Shown piece after piece: positions 24,254 through 37,561 of a DNA stretch of 64,000 nt. Numbering within the stretch: position 1 is the stretch's first letter; each line of letters opens with the position of its first letter. The notes beneath the pieces were generated by a model. The model was not told the origin of the DNA. It was given only the letters and a program-made list of their open reading frames with translations, and ran no database searches. The stretch lies in contig OZ025282.1 of the NCBI GenBank assembly GCA_964019165.1, positions 1,268,001 through 1,332,000 on the forward strand. The letters are read 5' to 3'. Made by a program: the position numbers and the translations under genes. The DNA is from Mastigias papua (Eukaryota > Cnidaria > Scyphozoa > Rhizostomeae > Mastigiidae).

Positions 24254-24441
24254 TATGGGTTTTTAGGCCTCACTTTTCGCCGAGCGGTCGGTAATCCATT
24301 GGTTCATCGGTCGGTAAAGGTTACCACAAAAGTCATGGTTTGTCAGTAATTATGATGCTTTGTTCAAACCTCTCGGTAAATTTATTTTGCCATTTAGCTA
24401 CACGACCCCCCCCCCCCACTAAAGAGTTTCGGCTCGCCACT
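24254..24441. mobile_element. possible end of a hAT-like element
   Basis: The stretch carries three GTCGGTAA or CTCGGTAA motifs, a run of 14 C, and ends in GGCTCGCCACTGG. On the other strand that reads CCAGTGGCGAGCC, like the terminus of the element at 3526-4979. No matching left end with an 8-bp duplication was found. A poly-G run at about 24569-24582 may belong to the same or another relic. Confidence 0.3.
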
Positions 24442-27400
24442 GGTCTATGGTGCGGTCCACTCTATTGAGAACCCCAGGTCCTTCTTTCTTGAAAACGAGA
24501 ATCAACATAATGCTATTATATTGAGCATCGATCGCTTGTATCAAGGCTTTCGTGCAGATGATGCTTCCGGGGGGGGGGGGTTGTGAACTTAGAATTTGCC
24601 GACTAGAGAGTTGTTTAAGCATCCGTATTTGTGTTTTGTAGAGTCTCCCTATTCAAAACGCCGTAATTCTCCATGAAAAATGCGCCTCTATCTATGGTAC
24701 ATATCCCTGAAATTGTGTTGTGAAAAATTACATTCACTCGAATATAACTAACAGCCTTGCTTAATATTCAAACCTTTTACATTGTACCTTGATGATTTCA
24801 TTACGGCCAGTATATCTTTTCACAACTGAATATATTTATCTGCATATATTCATGAAAATTTTCAATCGTTTCGATTCCAAAGTGAAACAAAAGTAGTCAC
24901 ATTATGCTTACTAAATACACTCATTTGCTGGTTTTTTCGGTAGAACGTGTGATGGCCTCATTTTGGTACTAAATTCCCGTACGATCATTGACTAAGTAGT
25001 TGTTTCGCAACTGAAAATCGAATAATGAAACGGTATCATTTTTATGTTTTGTTTGATCCGTGCCTAATACTCACCCCTAATTTTGAGTAATGTTTTTTGA
25101 CGAAAACACATATACCTAGGTTATCACAATACCTGTTGCTAGTCTCAATGCTTATATATAACAATTATAGTAAACAATTTATTTAAAGGTGGCAGATGCA
25201 ATTGCGTTAGGCTGAGTAAGACCAGCTATGTAAAATTTATATGCAAAAGTCTAGTTATAGAAAACCCAAATTTGAAATACAATTTTTACACAATTTATTG
25301 TTGCACTCAAACGTTGTTGATAGAGGTTAATATTTCTTTTACTAATCTCCGATGTTTGGGGCTCTATGATCTCTCTCGACAGAGTCTGTCGCAATTTTTG
25401 ACCAACATACTTGACAGTACCTTACAACGGAGCTGTATGAACCCAAGGGAAAATCCATCACATGTTTTAACCGTGTTCAAATGAAAACGGAGAAATCTGA
25501 AACGGATAAATGTTTTGAACGATATAGTTTTGCGGTTGAGCATGTTTGACAAGATTTATGTCTAACTGCAAACTCTGCCATTGCCTGTGACTGTTACAGA
25601 TGTCTGGACCGCTACTGGATGATGACTTCGTTAATTTGTGATCCTCTTCCCTCTTGTTCTACCTAAATTTCTCTGTTCGAGTACTTTACACCTCCTTGGC
25701 AGATAAGTATTCAATTCAATTCACTGGTTGGAGAAATGGCGCGATCAGTTTTCTGAATTGCCATGGCAAAGTTGAATTCGGAAGTAAGCAAATTTCTTTG
25801 TTCATACTCGTTGCAAAGAGAAAATGGGCTTGGCCCCTTGGCTATCTCTGGTTTTTGGCGTAGTCTGATCTTGACACTGTACATAAAATAGAGCTAAATG
25901 TTCCCTGGGTTTGTTCAATTATCCTATTTGAAACCTACGTGTCTCGGTTTCATTTTCTATCAAAAAAGTAGAGATCAAGGCAAAGTTTTCATTAGCATTA
26001 TCTTAAATGGTTCTTAGTATGAAAGAGATAGGCGTCCAAGAAGGGAGGAGGTCCCTGAATACGGACAGTACCAGACCAAAGGGGAGGGGATCAAAAAATT
26101 CATTTTTTGTCATACATCCATTGTGAATGGCCCCTTAAATGAAAGGACGAACTTTCCTACCCAATGATCCGAAATTATCGTCTATTTATGTTTTGGCGGA
26201 TTCTGGATTTTAAGTAGGATGGTGCCTTGTGACCGAATCACAGTTCATTTTAGGATTGTTGTTTTTGCACACACGAGGTGGCTTGTCTCTCTCTGTATTG
26301 CTTTCCTTCCTGGTGCTCGTGAGAACATGTTGTTTTACTCTGTCAGCTAGTCTCTGCGTAGTGCGCCCTACGTAACGAGCTTCACATCAGCACGAAAATT
26401 CGTAAACTACACAACTTTTCTGAGTTATAGGAACGCTATCTTTTTTAGCAAATGGTAGCATTACCCTTGTTTTTGTAAACCACACGAGACTTCACAGCAT
26501 AGCAACAAGATGTAATTGCTTTGTTAATTTGGTTTTCAAATTTTGATGAAACATTTCCAATTCAGGGCAATTTTAGGTAAACCGGGCACTTTCAGGACCA
26601 AGCTTTCTGTCTGGTGACATGTTGGCTTGTGTTTCCTTAATACAAGAAAGAAGGACATCTTTTAGATACCCGAAAAGAGTAAGCGTTCAATTGACCAATC
26701 ACAGACTCCACCGGAACTACCTGCTAGTTATTAATCTAGCTGACAATTAATCTTTTAGTTTGTCCTATATGTGATTATAAAGTTGCCAGATCCTAGCATC
26801 GTATCCTTAGCTACGAATCGTGTTCTGCAGCTCTTTGTCCTTCTTAAGTTTTCTCACCTAGGTATAGGAACAGTATAGACAGGTCTACAAGGTTTGCTAT
26901 CGGTCGTAGCTTGCTTATCATAAGATCAATTTTCTAACTAAATACGAAGTCACTGAACTGTCTAAAGTAACAGTTTTGATTACTCAACTAAAAAGGCACA
27001 CCGATTTACAATTGCAGGACAGTGAGTAGCTGAACCTTTCATATTCAATATCTGGAAATAATATGTTCGATATGTTCCTACATGGTCACCAATCAACAAT
27101 AATACACGCAGTAAATATTTGTCCTTTCTTGCTTTGGGTTCTTTGCGAATCCATTCTAGACAAAACTGCCCCTGCCTGTGAGTCTGTTAATTAAGGTGCA
27201 AATTTTGTCAGCAAACAGACTCATGGCTACGGAATAAAGAATTAATATACTTTGTGTATTCGGAACATTTCCCTTTATTGCAATTGAATCCAGGTGGAAA
27301 AATTTCTGCATCATCATACGATGAATGTTGTTGTGGACTATCCCATTGCAGGTGCCTAGTCTACCGAAATAGCTATTCTGTCAGTGAATTCAACAATGAA

Positions 27401-28797
27401 AAGAAAGAAAATTTTGACAGGTCATCCTTAATAGCTGCTTCGTTGATGAAAACTTGTTACATGTCACGTGCTAATTGCTGAATATCGCCTGTTGCTAAAC
27501 AGATGTGCTATTATTTGCAGTGATGGATAGTAAGACTGGGCATTGCTAAGGCTGATGTTTTGCTCTTTGAATTGTAAGCTGCAATTGTTACCCTTTTATA
27601 CATACTATCTTTGTCTTTATATTATCAGACAAATCGTGTTTTTTCTCTGAATCAGCACATTTTGGAGGCAAAGAGAGTGGTACTCAAATCTCATATTTGT
27701 TATACTCTTGTTGTTTTATCATTTAACGCGGCATTTGACAATCAGCTGTTTTTCGCCTCACACCGTTTCATGATTTGTTATCTGGCATTAAGTATTTCCT
27801 CGAAGGTTTTTATGATAATTCAAAGATTTTGTACAACCTGAACCATATATTATTTAATTAACTCCCTTTCGAACGTAGGAAGAAATTTGGTAGGAATTGG
27901 CACAATATGGATAGGCCTGCTAAAATTGTGTATTGTCAGATATCTTGACAATTTTTCAGTAATGTAGCTTCCTCCATGACTATCACTTTTTCTTAAAGGA
28001 AATTTTTCCTATTATATGATGGTGTGTATTTATTTTCATTCATTTGGAATTTGACAAGTCTTTTTCTATTAGGATATTCCTCTTCCCACACATTTACATT
28101 TTTAACAAAACGTTACCGCCAATTTTCATGTGCACAGTCTTGATAGGAATGTACTGAATTACATTGATAAATTTCCTCTATACACAAAACCATACCTGAA
28201 GGCACTACGTTAGCCTTTCTACGAATGGGATTAAAGCAATTATTTAGTAAAAGTTGTTTGATTTTGCTTTACGATGTAAATTCCAGGACTTTTGCTGCTA
28301 ACAGTGATCTCATACGCAATCCTACGTGCTTTGGTATATCTTTAAAGCTCTTTAAACCTGATTCACCTGAAGAAGGGAAGGCTAATGATACTCAGACTGT
28401 CTGTAAATTAGTAGAACAAACGGACAGACACACCATACCTTATCACAAGAAAAGAAATCAGGGATTTTGCATTCAGCCAGAAAGGTTTGAATCAATTACA
28501 GTCATGCTTTTGGATCCGTCTAGGTTTTGGAAATGTCCGGGATAAACTTTAAACCGGATTAGTAGAAACAGTGAACAACGGGATAAAAACGAGTGCACCA
28601 TTTTATTTACGATTCACTGACACTTGTACTAACCCATTTTTAAAATGGCCAACTTTTAACCCCTGTCTGTTTTGTTCCCGCCTAGGTAAAAGATTGCCTA
28701 TTGAACTGAGGGACATTTGAAGTAAAATGACTAATGAGGTAATCTTCTTCTGTTGTTGAGACGAGGACATGATTTTGAATAAAATTATCTTTTTCTA
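24442..28797. other. no recognisable gene
   Basis: Several unsupported short ORFs, including a 106-codon one at 28225-28545 just upstream of the microprotein. None carries a domain I recognise. Confidence 0.45.
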
Positions 28798-28854
28798 GAT
28801 GAAAGAAATTGAATGCTAGTCGTGGCGTTACAGTAATGAGACCATATAACCATA

Positions 28855-29013
28855 ATGGAGGACAGCCAGATTGCCAACATTTTGCTGTTAGGTATTGTCT
28901 TAATTTTCATATTACTAAGTCTGCTTGCTCACTGCCTTGTTACTGTACGAGTTCGTCGCAAAGAGAGAGAAAGAAGACTTCAAGATGAGATGGGTGGTTC
29001 AGAGACGGGATGA
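28855..29013 (+). CDS. candidate 52-residue single-pass membrane microprotein
   Basis: An ATG in strong context (A at -3, G at +4) opens a 52-codon ORF ending in TGA; an in-frame TGA lies 18 bp upstream. The start is acidic (MEDSQ). Residues 6-31 form one long hydrophobic segment (core LLLGIVLIFILLSLLAHCL). It is followed by a strongly basic cytosol-facing type segment (RVRRKERERRLQDE) and a short polar end (GGSETG). Acidic before and basic after the helix predicts N-out, C-in topology by the positive-inside rule. The composition is orderly for intergenic DNA. A likely acceptor (TTTTTCTAG) lies at about 28798, with a tiny upstream ORF between, suggesting a 5' UTR intron. I do not recognise the family; small integral membrane proteins of this plan regulate transporters or channels in animals, but nothing here names a partner. 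Confidence 0.5.
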   Translation: MEDSQIANILLLGIVLIFILLSLLAHCLVTVRVRRKERERRLQDEMGGSETG

Positions 29014-32000
29014 AAAAGCATAACTTCCTGTGCAAGGGATACAAAGTAATGTTTGATTCAAGGGTGCTTGATGTCGTGCACGAATCCTGTGTGAAGATAA
29101 ATCTATGGGACATAGACACACTATTCAGGCTTAAACGTGAATCATTAACGGAAATTTCCTCTTGGAGTTTATTTTTCATAATTCAATGTAAAGTATCGTG
29201 ATTGTGACAGCAGGAGAAAAAGCTTCATCTCATCTCCCATCCTTATCTAATTTCAACCATACGTGAGGTCCACTCCTAATATCTACACTTCTCCAGATTG
29301 TTACAGCCACCTGCTACGGTGCACCTTTGTACGCTCTCTCTCTCTCTCTCACTGACAATGTAACAACTACCTAGTAGTGTGTACTTTTACCAGGCACGTG
29401 AATAACGTGGAGTCAGGGGTGTGGCACGTCCCAATCTTTATACATTCGGAAAATCTGAGGGCAGTTAGAAAATTTGGGGTTTTTCACAAATAGCAAAGTC
29501 AATCGGAAAACTCTAAATCATTTATGAAACATTTGAACTTGATAGCCTTCTACTTATGGTTTGAAGCAGCAACTAATAGTTTTTATGCTCGATCTCCCAA
29601 ATTTGAAAGGGTACAAACTTCACCTTACAATTGGATAATTAAAAGAAATTCTTGACAGTAATGTTAGTAAATGTTCACTTAAGTTTATGCCTTTATGCAA
29701 AATTATCATTGCCCTTTGTCAGTAAGAAATTTTCAGCCCTTCATTCCCCCCAAAGTTGTCCATCAACTTACGTCCCTGCCTCTTTACTTTTCGTAAACAA
29801 TGCTACCCTAGCCAATTCCCATATACCTAACGCCATTGATAAGCCAAGAAATCTCTGCGTACAATAGATACTGGCTCATTTTTTTGTGATTTTTCTGCGG
29901 TAGAACAGTAAACAGTAACAGTGCATAACTTATAGAGGAACATACCTTTGTCTTGCCACTCGTTTTCTTAGTATAGCTTCAGTTTTCAGGGCTTCAGTTT
30001 TCAGGGTATAGATTCCCTCTCTTATGCCATCCAAGAAGTATTTTGTAGTTAAACCTAGCATGAACAGAATGATAGAAACTTTTTATACTTTAAAAATTAA
30101 ACTGTAATTTTTGTAAATTAGATTTATTAACGATATTCTTCAATTTTATTTCAAATCCTGTCAATTGTTGTTTTTTTTCTTGTAACGCAAGGTAGCGACA
30201 CATGTACTTTCTATATCCGAGCATTTCTTTAGAACTTTCGACTGCAGAGGGAAAATTTGCAAAGGGGCCTGAAGTGATAACAGATATGCAGCGGCTTGCG
30301 TTGGTGCCTCTATTAAGTGCCCGAACTACTGGGTTTTTTATCTTGACAATAACTATAGGGAAAAGCATTATGCCCAGAAGGGAATGTTCCCCTGTAGCTA
30401 CAGTGTTAAAAAATGGCCTGGTGTAAATAGAAATGCCATTTCTATGCAATAGTTAGTTTGGCCCTTTTTAACAGGCATGCTACCTCGTATCTATGATTGG
30501 TGCTTTGTGAAAGAAGTCTTTGTTGTGAAATTTATGGCAAATCATAAATACAGATCAACAGGCAATCATTGTGGAATGTCCCTTTCCACTTACAATAGTC
30601 GCCAAAGGTCCTGGGACACTTTGCACTTTTTTTTATTCTGCAATGAACGTTCATCCCCCTCTCCCCTGAAACAATGTTGGTTTTTTTTGGGCGAAATACA
30701 TTCAATAATTGGAAAATTGCACATGCACACCAACTTCCAGTGTCCCATAAACGAACCAAAATCGTTCTAGGGAGAAGTGGGATGCTTGTATGTTGATGAC
30801 AACGTGTAGAGGATGTGATTTTTTATCAGTTGTTTGTAAGTGTTTGAAGAACCTTTGGCGATTATTTTACACCAGACAAAAACTACGGGCATGATTACTC
30901 GCTTATTGTTTTAAATGGAGATTAACCGCCTTTTGGATTAGAAAAGCCTTAGATGGATGTGATCACACCTTTTCGCCCTAGAATTTCTATTTCTCTCTAG
31001 CGATTAGTAATAGCAACCTTTCCACTACCACACAACGACTCTATGATAAATCACACATAGTGTCACCCTGAGGAACTGCCTACTTTTCACCATTTTCAGT
31101 AGTTATAACAATTGCAGGAGGTTTATTTCTAGCAATAGGAGGACATCTGCATGACACTGTGAAAGAAGGTTTGAAGCAAAATAGGGAGCGTTTGGCATTG
31201 CTTAACGGCTGGGCTAGTGTTACTAAAATCATGCGCATAGCCAATTGCACACTACAGCAGGCTACGTTTACAGGAACACTACAGAAAAGTTGCTTTGAAA
31301 AGCTCCTTCCTAACATACCATAGTTATAGGCATCGAAAGTCCCGATTGTATTTACTGAATGGCACAAGCAAGACATTTTCCCTTATTTAGGTTACTTTTT
31401 GGCGATAGCTTTAAGAGGATGTCTGTCAATGGAAAATGCATGAAGCAATGAACCAGCAACCCCATTTACAAGTTGAAGCTACACAGAATTTGTGGCTCAA
31501 AGTCTTTACCATGTGACTAGATGCTAACTCACAATCGAGGAAGTTTGCAATCTTCATAGAGTGGGCTTACCTAGCAACACGTGTTAGGTAGTTCTAAATT
31601 AAGATATTGAACTGAAGTGCTTACAATAGTTTTGCCTTCATTTAACGAAATAGTACAGTTGGGAATATTTGCAAACTTGTACTGTTTTGTGTGTTGTCGT
31701 CTTTACATCATACTAGACCATAGACGACAGCCTCATGTTGATAGCGAGAATATCTCTCAGCCTCGTTTCGCTGCATGGTACAGCCAATATGGCGAGATAT
31801 TCTAATATGTGGCAATATATTTGAGGAGAGAAGGCCTAGACTGATTTCACTTCGTTGCATTTGAAGTAAACGGATAGTAATCAAACATAACACCGTCCAA
31901 ACCGCGCAAGATTCAAATTAGAACCCCGGGTCTGACACGTCGTCTTGACTGGTAGATTTTCACCACAAACAAATGTTTGCAATGTAAACTTGTCGGCCAT

Positions 32001-34060
32001 AAACATAAACAAAAGCGTTGCTGTACTTTCATTTCATGCGCAACTATTGAGATTAATTGGCTTTTGCAAATTGTTTACGTCGAATAGATGTTACATCATT
32101 TGAAATTTTTTTCACGGTTTCTAAATCCGGGCGAATTTCATTGCACTGTGCAAAATAGAAGGAACGACATGACGTGAATTAATTGGCTGTTTGAATAACA
32201 AGGGTTCCTCTTATCAAATTTGATAGGATTTATTGCAAATTCCTTTTAACTAATATGAGATTATTTAAGAACAAATATTTTTGTCCCCCTCAGGACAATC
32301 GTTTCGTAAGCACCGTTATTTCCTGCTCAGTCCTGAACGTATCAGCGACTTAGGACGCTGCTAATCTCAGTGCTTTGCATGGATTAGATAATCAAGCTAA
32401 TGTGCTTAGTTCGATCACACTCCTGCGTTTTCTGGTACAGTATGTGTCCCATAACTAGGTGCAAGTCAGAAACAGATGGTCTGAGTGACATAGGGACAGT
32501 CATTCCTCTATTACCCAAGCTACAATTTCTCTCAAACAGATATTCGAATGAGTAGACCATATGTTTGCCCCAGCCTGGACTCACGTCGATTATGATATCG
32601 CTGTTGACTATTCAACCGATGTCTTGCAGGGCATCCTCAATGGATAGTAATCCAACCACAAACGATTCCTCTACGGCCTGAATCTCACCTTTTTAGTACA
32701 ACTGGGTCACTATTCAACTTGACATTTAGCTATCCAGTACCCTGCATCGCTGCTTTAAGCCCAATTGGATTAAAGATTTTTCAAAAGCTACATTCACAAA
32801 GAAAATTACGAAGACAACCAAAATACGGTCAGATTTTCGTTTTTGCTAGCTGGTTACAAACAAGATCATACTGCATATGCAATTCCTATTATAGCAATCT
32901 ACATATACCATCTTTGTGATTTAATGAGACTTAATTGTCGGTTGATTACCAAACTACTTCTAGAATCACACCATATCTCGAAGATTTGGTGCAGCCACTT
33001 GCAACTGTATTATCCAAATATGGCCAACATTCCATAAGAGTCTCTTTTGTGTTGTGCAAACCCCCAAAATTTTAAATACACTTTGAACTGGAACGTGTAT
33101 ATGAAAAGATCTGTTTGATAAAAACTGTTAAGCAACCGTAAGCATCACTTATAATCGTTCTATCACGCCTTGTCTCTTTAGTATTTGTTCTTAGCTAAAT
33201 CATCACACTTGGAAATGCCTATCTTTTTATTACTATAGGGTATATAATGATTATCGATATAAAATACAACTTCATGCAACTCATAATTAACTCGGACACA
33301 CTTTTAGTTGTACAAATTGCATATAGTTTGCTATGGATCGTCAGCATTTTGCTCATAATATAACGACCTAATTGCAGCAAATCAATTTTGATGGCCAATG
33401 ATTCAGGTGATGATGGCCAGGCCTGTTCTCAATGATTTATATATCATTTGATTAAGATAACTAATTCGCTGATATCTGCCATCCAACCAGCTGTATCAAT
33501 GAAGGCACTTATTCTTGAAAACACTAATAGATCCCTCAAATGCTCTATGATTTTTGCTCCACACTGCAGTCTAAGCGTTTTCGTTCCAGAGAATATTAAC
33601 GATGATGATGATGATAATGCCAGAAAAGCATATTTTACTGCTGTATGGTTATCATAGTAACATTTTACTTTGACTCATATGCAACAGGGGATGAAGATGA
33701 ATTGATACAATAAAATGAGTATAAAATGAGCCGTTACATCCATCACTTTTCAATATCTATTGTTCCATTTAATCTTTAGCAATTATTAGATTTCTTTCTA
33801 CAATCTGTGAACAGTAATTGACGTCTTAAAGAAGCCATGTGTAATTAATCAATAGCTAAAGTACTTGTTGCAAAATTGGTTAAGCTTTTATCTTCTAGTG
33901 AATTTAAAGAAAAGTTCAATATAATTTTGAGAGTTCAAACTTACCATGTCTGACTTCAATCTGACAAAATCGACAGTTATACATTGACGATACCTTTATT
34001 TTCTCAGTTTTACCTAGGTATCATGATGACTCGTGGTGATTGGCTAATGTCTAATTTAGA
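29014..34060. other. no recognisable gene; (CT)n run
   Basis: A (CT)n microsatellite lies at 29334-29350. Only domain-less short ORFs otherwise. A CAGGGGTGTGGC motif at about 29413 resembles a hAT end but has no partner. Confidence 0.45.
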
Positions 34061-34306
34061 GTGGTTTTGGCCACAAACAGTGGTTTTGGAGTCCAACAGT
34101 GGTCTTGACCAGAAACAAAGGCTTTGGATGACAACAGTGGTCTTGGTCACAAGCAGTGGTCTCTGGCACTAAAACTGGTCTTAGCCACTAACAGTGGCCT
34201 TAGTCACAAACGGTAGCCTTGGTCACTAAGACTGGTCTTGGCCACTAACAGTGATCTTAACCGCAAACAGTGGTCTTGGCTGCTAAATCTGGTCTTGGCT
34301 AAAAGT
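34061..34306. repeat. degenerate 19-20-bp minisatellite, about 13 copies
   Basis: Units resemble GTGGTCTTGGCCACTAACA with many substitutions (TTGGCCAC, TTAGCCAC, TTGGTCAC) and lengths of 17-21 bp. The regular return of GTGGTCTTGG and CACTAA across about 246 bp shows tandem origin with heavy decay. Confidence 0.85.
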
Positions 34307-36072
34307 AGTAGTCCTATGATTAGTCTTGGAAAAGCAAAATAAATGTTAACTTAAAGTCATATGAAATTATTTTTTTTAACATGCGATCAATCATATTTTA
34401 CTCATTTCTTCCTTAATTTCCAACAATTTGGGCTGAATGGAACGATGTTTTAAGCCGGTTATCATGGTCTGTACAATTTCGTATGTTTTTACTAAGCTCT
34501 CTTACAAACAATGTACATAGCGGAATTGGAAACTGGCTTAGATTAGGCACGTGACAACAGAATTTCTCGCAATTGGTTAATCTCAAGCTCCTAAATTTAA
34601 GTTCCCAATAGCATGAAGGAAACGAACTGTTATTTACAGCAGTAAGGTTTAGGAAAAATAACGAAACATCCTGCCATAGAATTATCTTTAATTTTTTTGA
34701 TTTTTCACGATAAATTTATAAAATATTTGTTTAATCTTGAGCTACTTGATTCATACTAAAAACAGCATCCTATTTAATCAGAATGTTGTTTCGTTTTATG
34801 GGTGAAAGCTTCGTTCTCAGCGGGTACTGAATCTACAGCTTGCTTTATTTAATTAGTTTGATGCAAAAAGTGCAGAAGGAGTATGATTGAGATAGTAATC
34901 ATTATAAAGAATCATACGGTTTCAAGTTTCTAATTATCAGCGATTTAAAGTAAACACATTGGCAAAGGAACTAAGTAAATATTAAAAACTTGAAATTCAT
35001 TCCCATTGTGTGATTAAATAGAAAACTACTAAACTTATGAAATCATGGAAATATGGGTAATACAAATACGTAATAACTCTCGAATTGTACTAATTTCTAA
35101 ATTATTTAAAGCCTGTTCTATCAGTTTTTGATCCAAAATTTTCACAGACCATCGATACCAAAGAAGTCTATTTCGTAGACGCTTCACACTTTACGGGGCC
35201 CATCCAAAGAGATTTTTCACTTCCTATGAAAGATATTTGCTTGCAAGAAAGGATATTAATATGCACAATTTTGACTAATACTTTTTCTTTCTGATGTTCA
35301 TGAAAGCTATTTCATTTCATTTTCATTTCATTTAGTTCAGTTAAGGAGGTTGCCTTTCACCCGGAACTGATTTACAAATTATGTATTCTTTTAGTCGCAA
35401 TTTTTAGAGCACTTTGATAAGGAAATTCTGATATTGCTTTTTTTCTTCCAACTGCAGAGTTCTTGGAGAGACAAGCAGAAAGTAAAAAACTAGAGGAATT
35501 TGCCATTTTCAACGGCCCTATGAAAATTGTGTTGCTTATTTGCAAACAAGATTACCTTAGAGAAAAAATACAGCCTCGTTTATCAAGTGATCAAAAATAT
35601 ACTGAATTTATCTGCCATTGGATTTCCAGTCATGCATATTCGTCTGATCTTGTTTCTGTATTATCCCATTCAACACTTTTAATCACACTATCGTTAGAAA
35701 GACGGTTGAAGCTACCTGAAATATTTGCATCCAGACGTCATGAAACTAATGGACTAATAGCTTTGTAGCCAATTTATTTATGACGTCATAGTAAAAGGGC
35801 TGCTAGTATTCATTCTAGGTATAGAAACGGGATGTCTCCAAAATCGTGCCACTCGCAATGGCTATCTACATTCGCAACCCTGGTTCATACCAGTGCTCTT
35901 ATTTCATTGTCTGGAACACTTATCTGTGGCAAAATGCATGTCGGCACCGTTCCCCATTACTCTTTACAATATATGAGATCAAAGGAGGAGATAACAATTT
36001 GCTACATCCACAGTTGAACTGTCAGTAGTACCTCAACCGAACTACCTGTGTTATATGTATGACCACCATGCA
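34307..36072. other. no recognisable gene; (TTTCA)n patch
   Basis: A short TTTCAT repeat lies at about 35310-35333. A good acceptor-like site (TTTTTTTCTTCCAACTGCAG) ends at 35457 and is followed by an open frame to 35768 without a recognisable domain. Confidence 0.45.
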
Positions 36073-36365
36073 GAGAGTCCAGAAAAAGTCACGGCTCTAC
36101 GGTTCTGGGCCGGAGGAAGATTTTGCTTTCTGTGTCGTATTTGAGGAAGGTTTTAATAGTTTGTATCAAAAATCCAGTTTCAGCAAAGTTTTCAATTAAT
36201 GTGGAATCGACTGTGAAAGGCATAGGCCCTTCTACAGTACATTTTATCGAGACATGCCCAATGCAGAGTTAGAGAACTTTGGCTAGTTTAGATTTTCTTA
36301 AAAAAGGAAGGTCTGTGATAAAGATTTGACAGGCGGAGGAAGGTTGGAACTTTTTCTGGACTCTG
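36073..36365. mobile_element. 293-bp hAT-type MITE
   Basis: Exact 8-bp direct repeats ACCATGCA lie at 36065-36072 and 36366-36373. The ends are inverted repeats: GAGAGTCCAGAAAAAGT on the left and, on the other strand, CAGAGTCCAGAAAAAGT on the right. An 8-bp duplication with a CAG-type end fits the hAT superfamily. There is no coding capacity. It lies about 950 bp upstream of the first hbn coding exon, so it could sit within the promoter region. Confidence 0.82.
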
Positions 36366-36373
36366 ACCATGCA

Positions 36374-37320
36374 TATTTTGCACCCCTGTGAATCATGCAA
36401 TGGACACAGTTAACGTTATTAATTCCTGTAATTGTGAATAGACCTTCATCCATGATTGCGCTTCACTATCCATCATAAACCACATCAAAGTTATCATTAC
36501 TGTTGTGGATATATAAACTAACAAAGCGGCCACTAAAAAGAAACAATTTCATTAACTGTTCAATCTCAAATTATCATCTAATAAGATTTGGTAAGCATAT
36601 ACCGATTCAATAAGGTATCAATGATTTAATGCACAATTGCTACCTTTTGCCTGTCTTCAACAAGCGGAATAGACTCCAACAAAGTATTCTAAAAAGGGAA
36701 ATGACTAACTGCCTCCTATGAGGGAAGATTTGAAACGCAAGAAGTAAACAACAGCCGTGTATAACACTACTCCATAAATGCCAAACTCCAGAGTTCTATA
36801 GCACACGAAGAACACAACATCACTCTCGTGTACACCAAAAGGTAATGCATTAAATCTGGAGACACTTGTGCACAATACACCTGCATTTTTGCTAAAATTC
36901 AGTTGTTAACATACGAACTCTAACATACCTGCAGAAGAGATCCCTTCTGAGCGATCGAGGACGTATTATACAAACGACTGTACTGGTTGGGTAAGGGGAA
37001 TGTACCCGCAAAGGATCTTGGTAGAATATAACCCTTTATCTGACAAATAGTTGGCTAGGATGATCCCCGATAGAGGAATGAACCTAACCAGACGTATGGA
37101 AGTACACGATCTCAATCAAATGGATATTAGTTAACAGATTATCCCCTACTTATCCATTGTTTTGCTTATTGAAAAATAAACGTTGGAGATCTTGTTGAGT
37201 TAATCAGTAAACAATACGCTCGAAATCTACTAACAAATAAATATGCCTGCTTCACTGATTCATTCATTAAATACTTCTCAAAGCGGATTAGTTGGTCAGT
37301 GCAAATCCTAATTCAAGCCA
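36374..37320. other. hbn upstream region, no clear core promoter
   Basis: AT-rich sequence just upstream of the first hbn exon. I could not identify a convincing TATA box or initiator. It probably contains the 5' UTR and promoter by position only. Confidence 0.4.
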
Positions 37321-37561
37321 ATGAAGACGGCAGTGCAACCGTCCACTTTAGCAGTCAAAACCAAGCAACCGGGTGTCGCCAACATGGAGAGGAGAGCAAC
37401 TCAAAATGGCAGATCAGTCGCAGCAAATGAAACGACGACTGTAACTGGCAAAAGGCTCAAGTATTCTATTGACGAGATACTCGGTATGGGTGACAGCGTT
37501 GTAACTGAGAGAGGAGAAAAGCAGCAAAGGAGAAAAGTGAAACGAGATTCAGCATTGGCAG
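37321..37561 (+). CDS. hbn: hbn exon 1: N-terminus with eh1/octapeptide motif
   Basis: Codes for residues 1-80 plus one base. An in-frame TAA lies at 37309-37311, so the first Met is at 37321. Its start context is weak (C at -3). A second Met at 37384 has a better context (A at -3, G at +4) and could be the main start, losing 21 residues. Residues 48-55 read YSIDEILG, an eh1/octapeptide motif, which in paired-class factors recruits Groucho/TLE corepressors. It is followed by a basic run near residues 70-75. The exon ends at a consensus donor, CAG|GTAAGA, with GT at 37562, leaving phase 1. That matches the phase of the homeodomain exon 13 kb downstream. Linking this exon to the homeodomain is an inference from the eh1 motif, the phase and the shared strand. 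Confidence 0.8.

Noticed and set aside
23371..24441. A roughly 1-kb hAT element from GGGCGGATCCAGG (about 23374) to CGCCACTGG (24440)
   Set aside because: The left end lacks the CAG start and the flanks (ATCTATGG, GTCTATGG) do not sit at equivalent positions, so the pairing is not convincing.
28225..28545. A 106-codon ORF upstream of the microprotein
   Set aside because: No domain and no supporting signals. It is separated from the microprotein by stops and a probable acceptor.
29413..29774. CAGGGGTGTGGC at the left and ACGTCCCTG at the right as ends of one element
   Set aside because: The termini share only the first few bases and the 8-bp flanks do not match.
35457..35768. A possible terminal exon: strong acceptor followed by a 101-codon open frame
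   Set aside because: No recognisable domain, no partner exon and no codon pattern convincing by eye. Transcript data would be needed to revive it.
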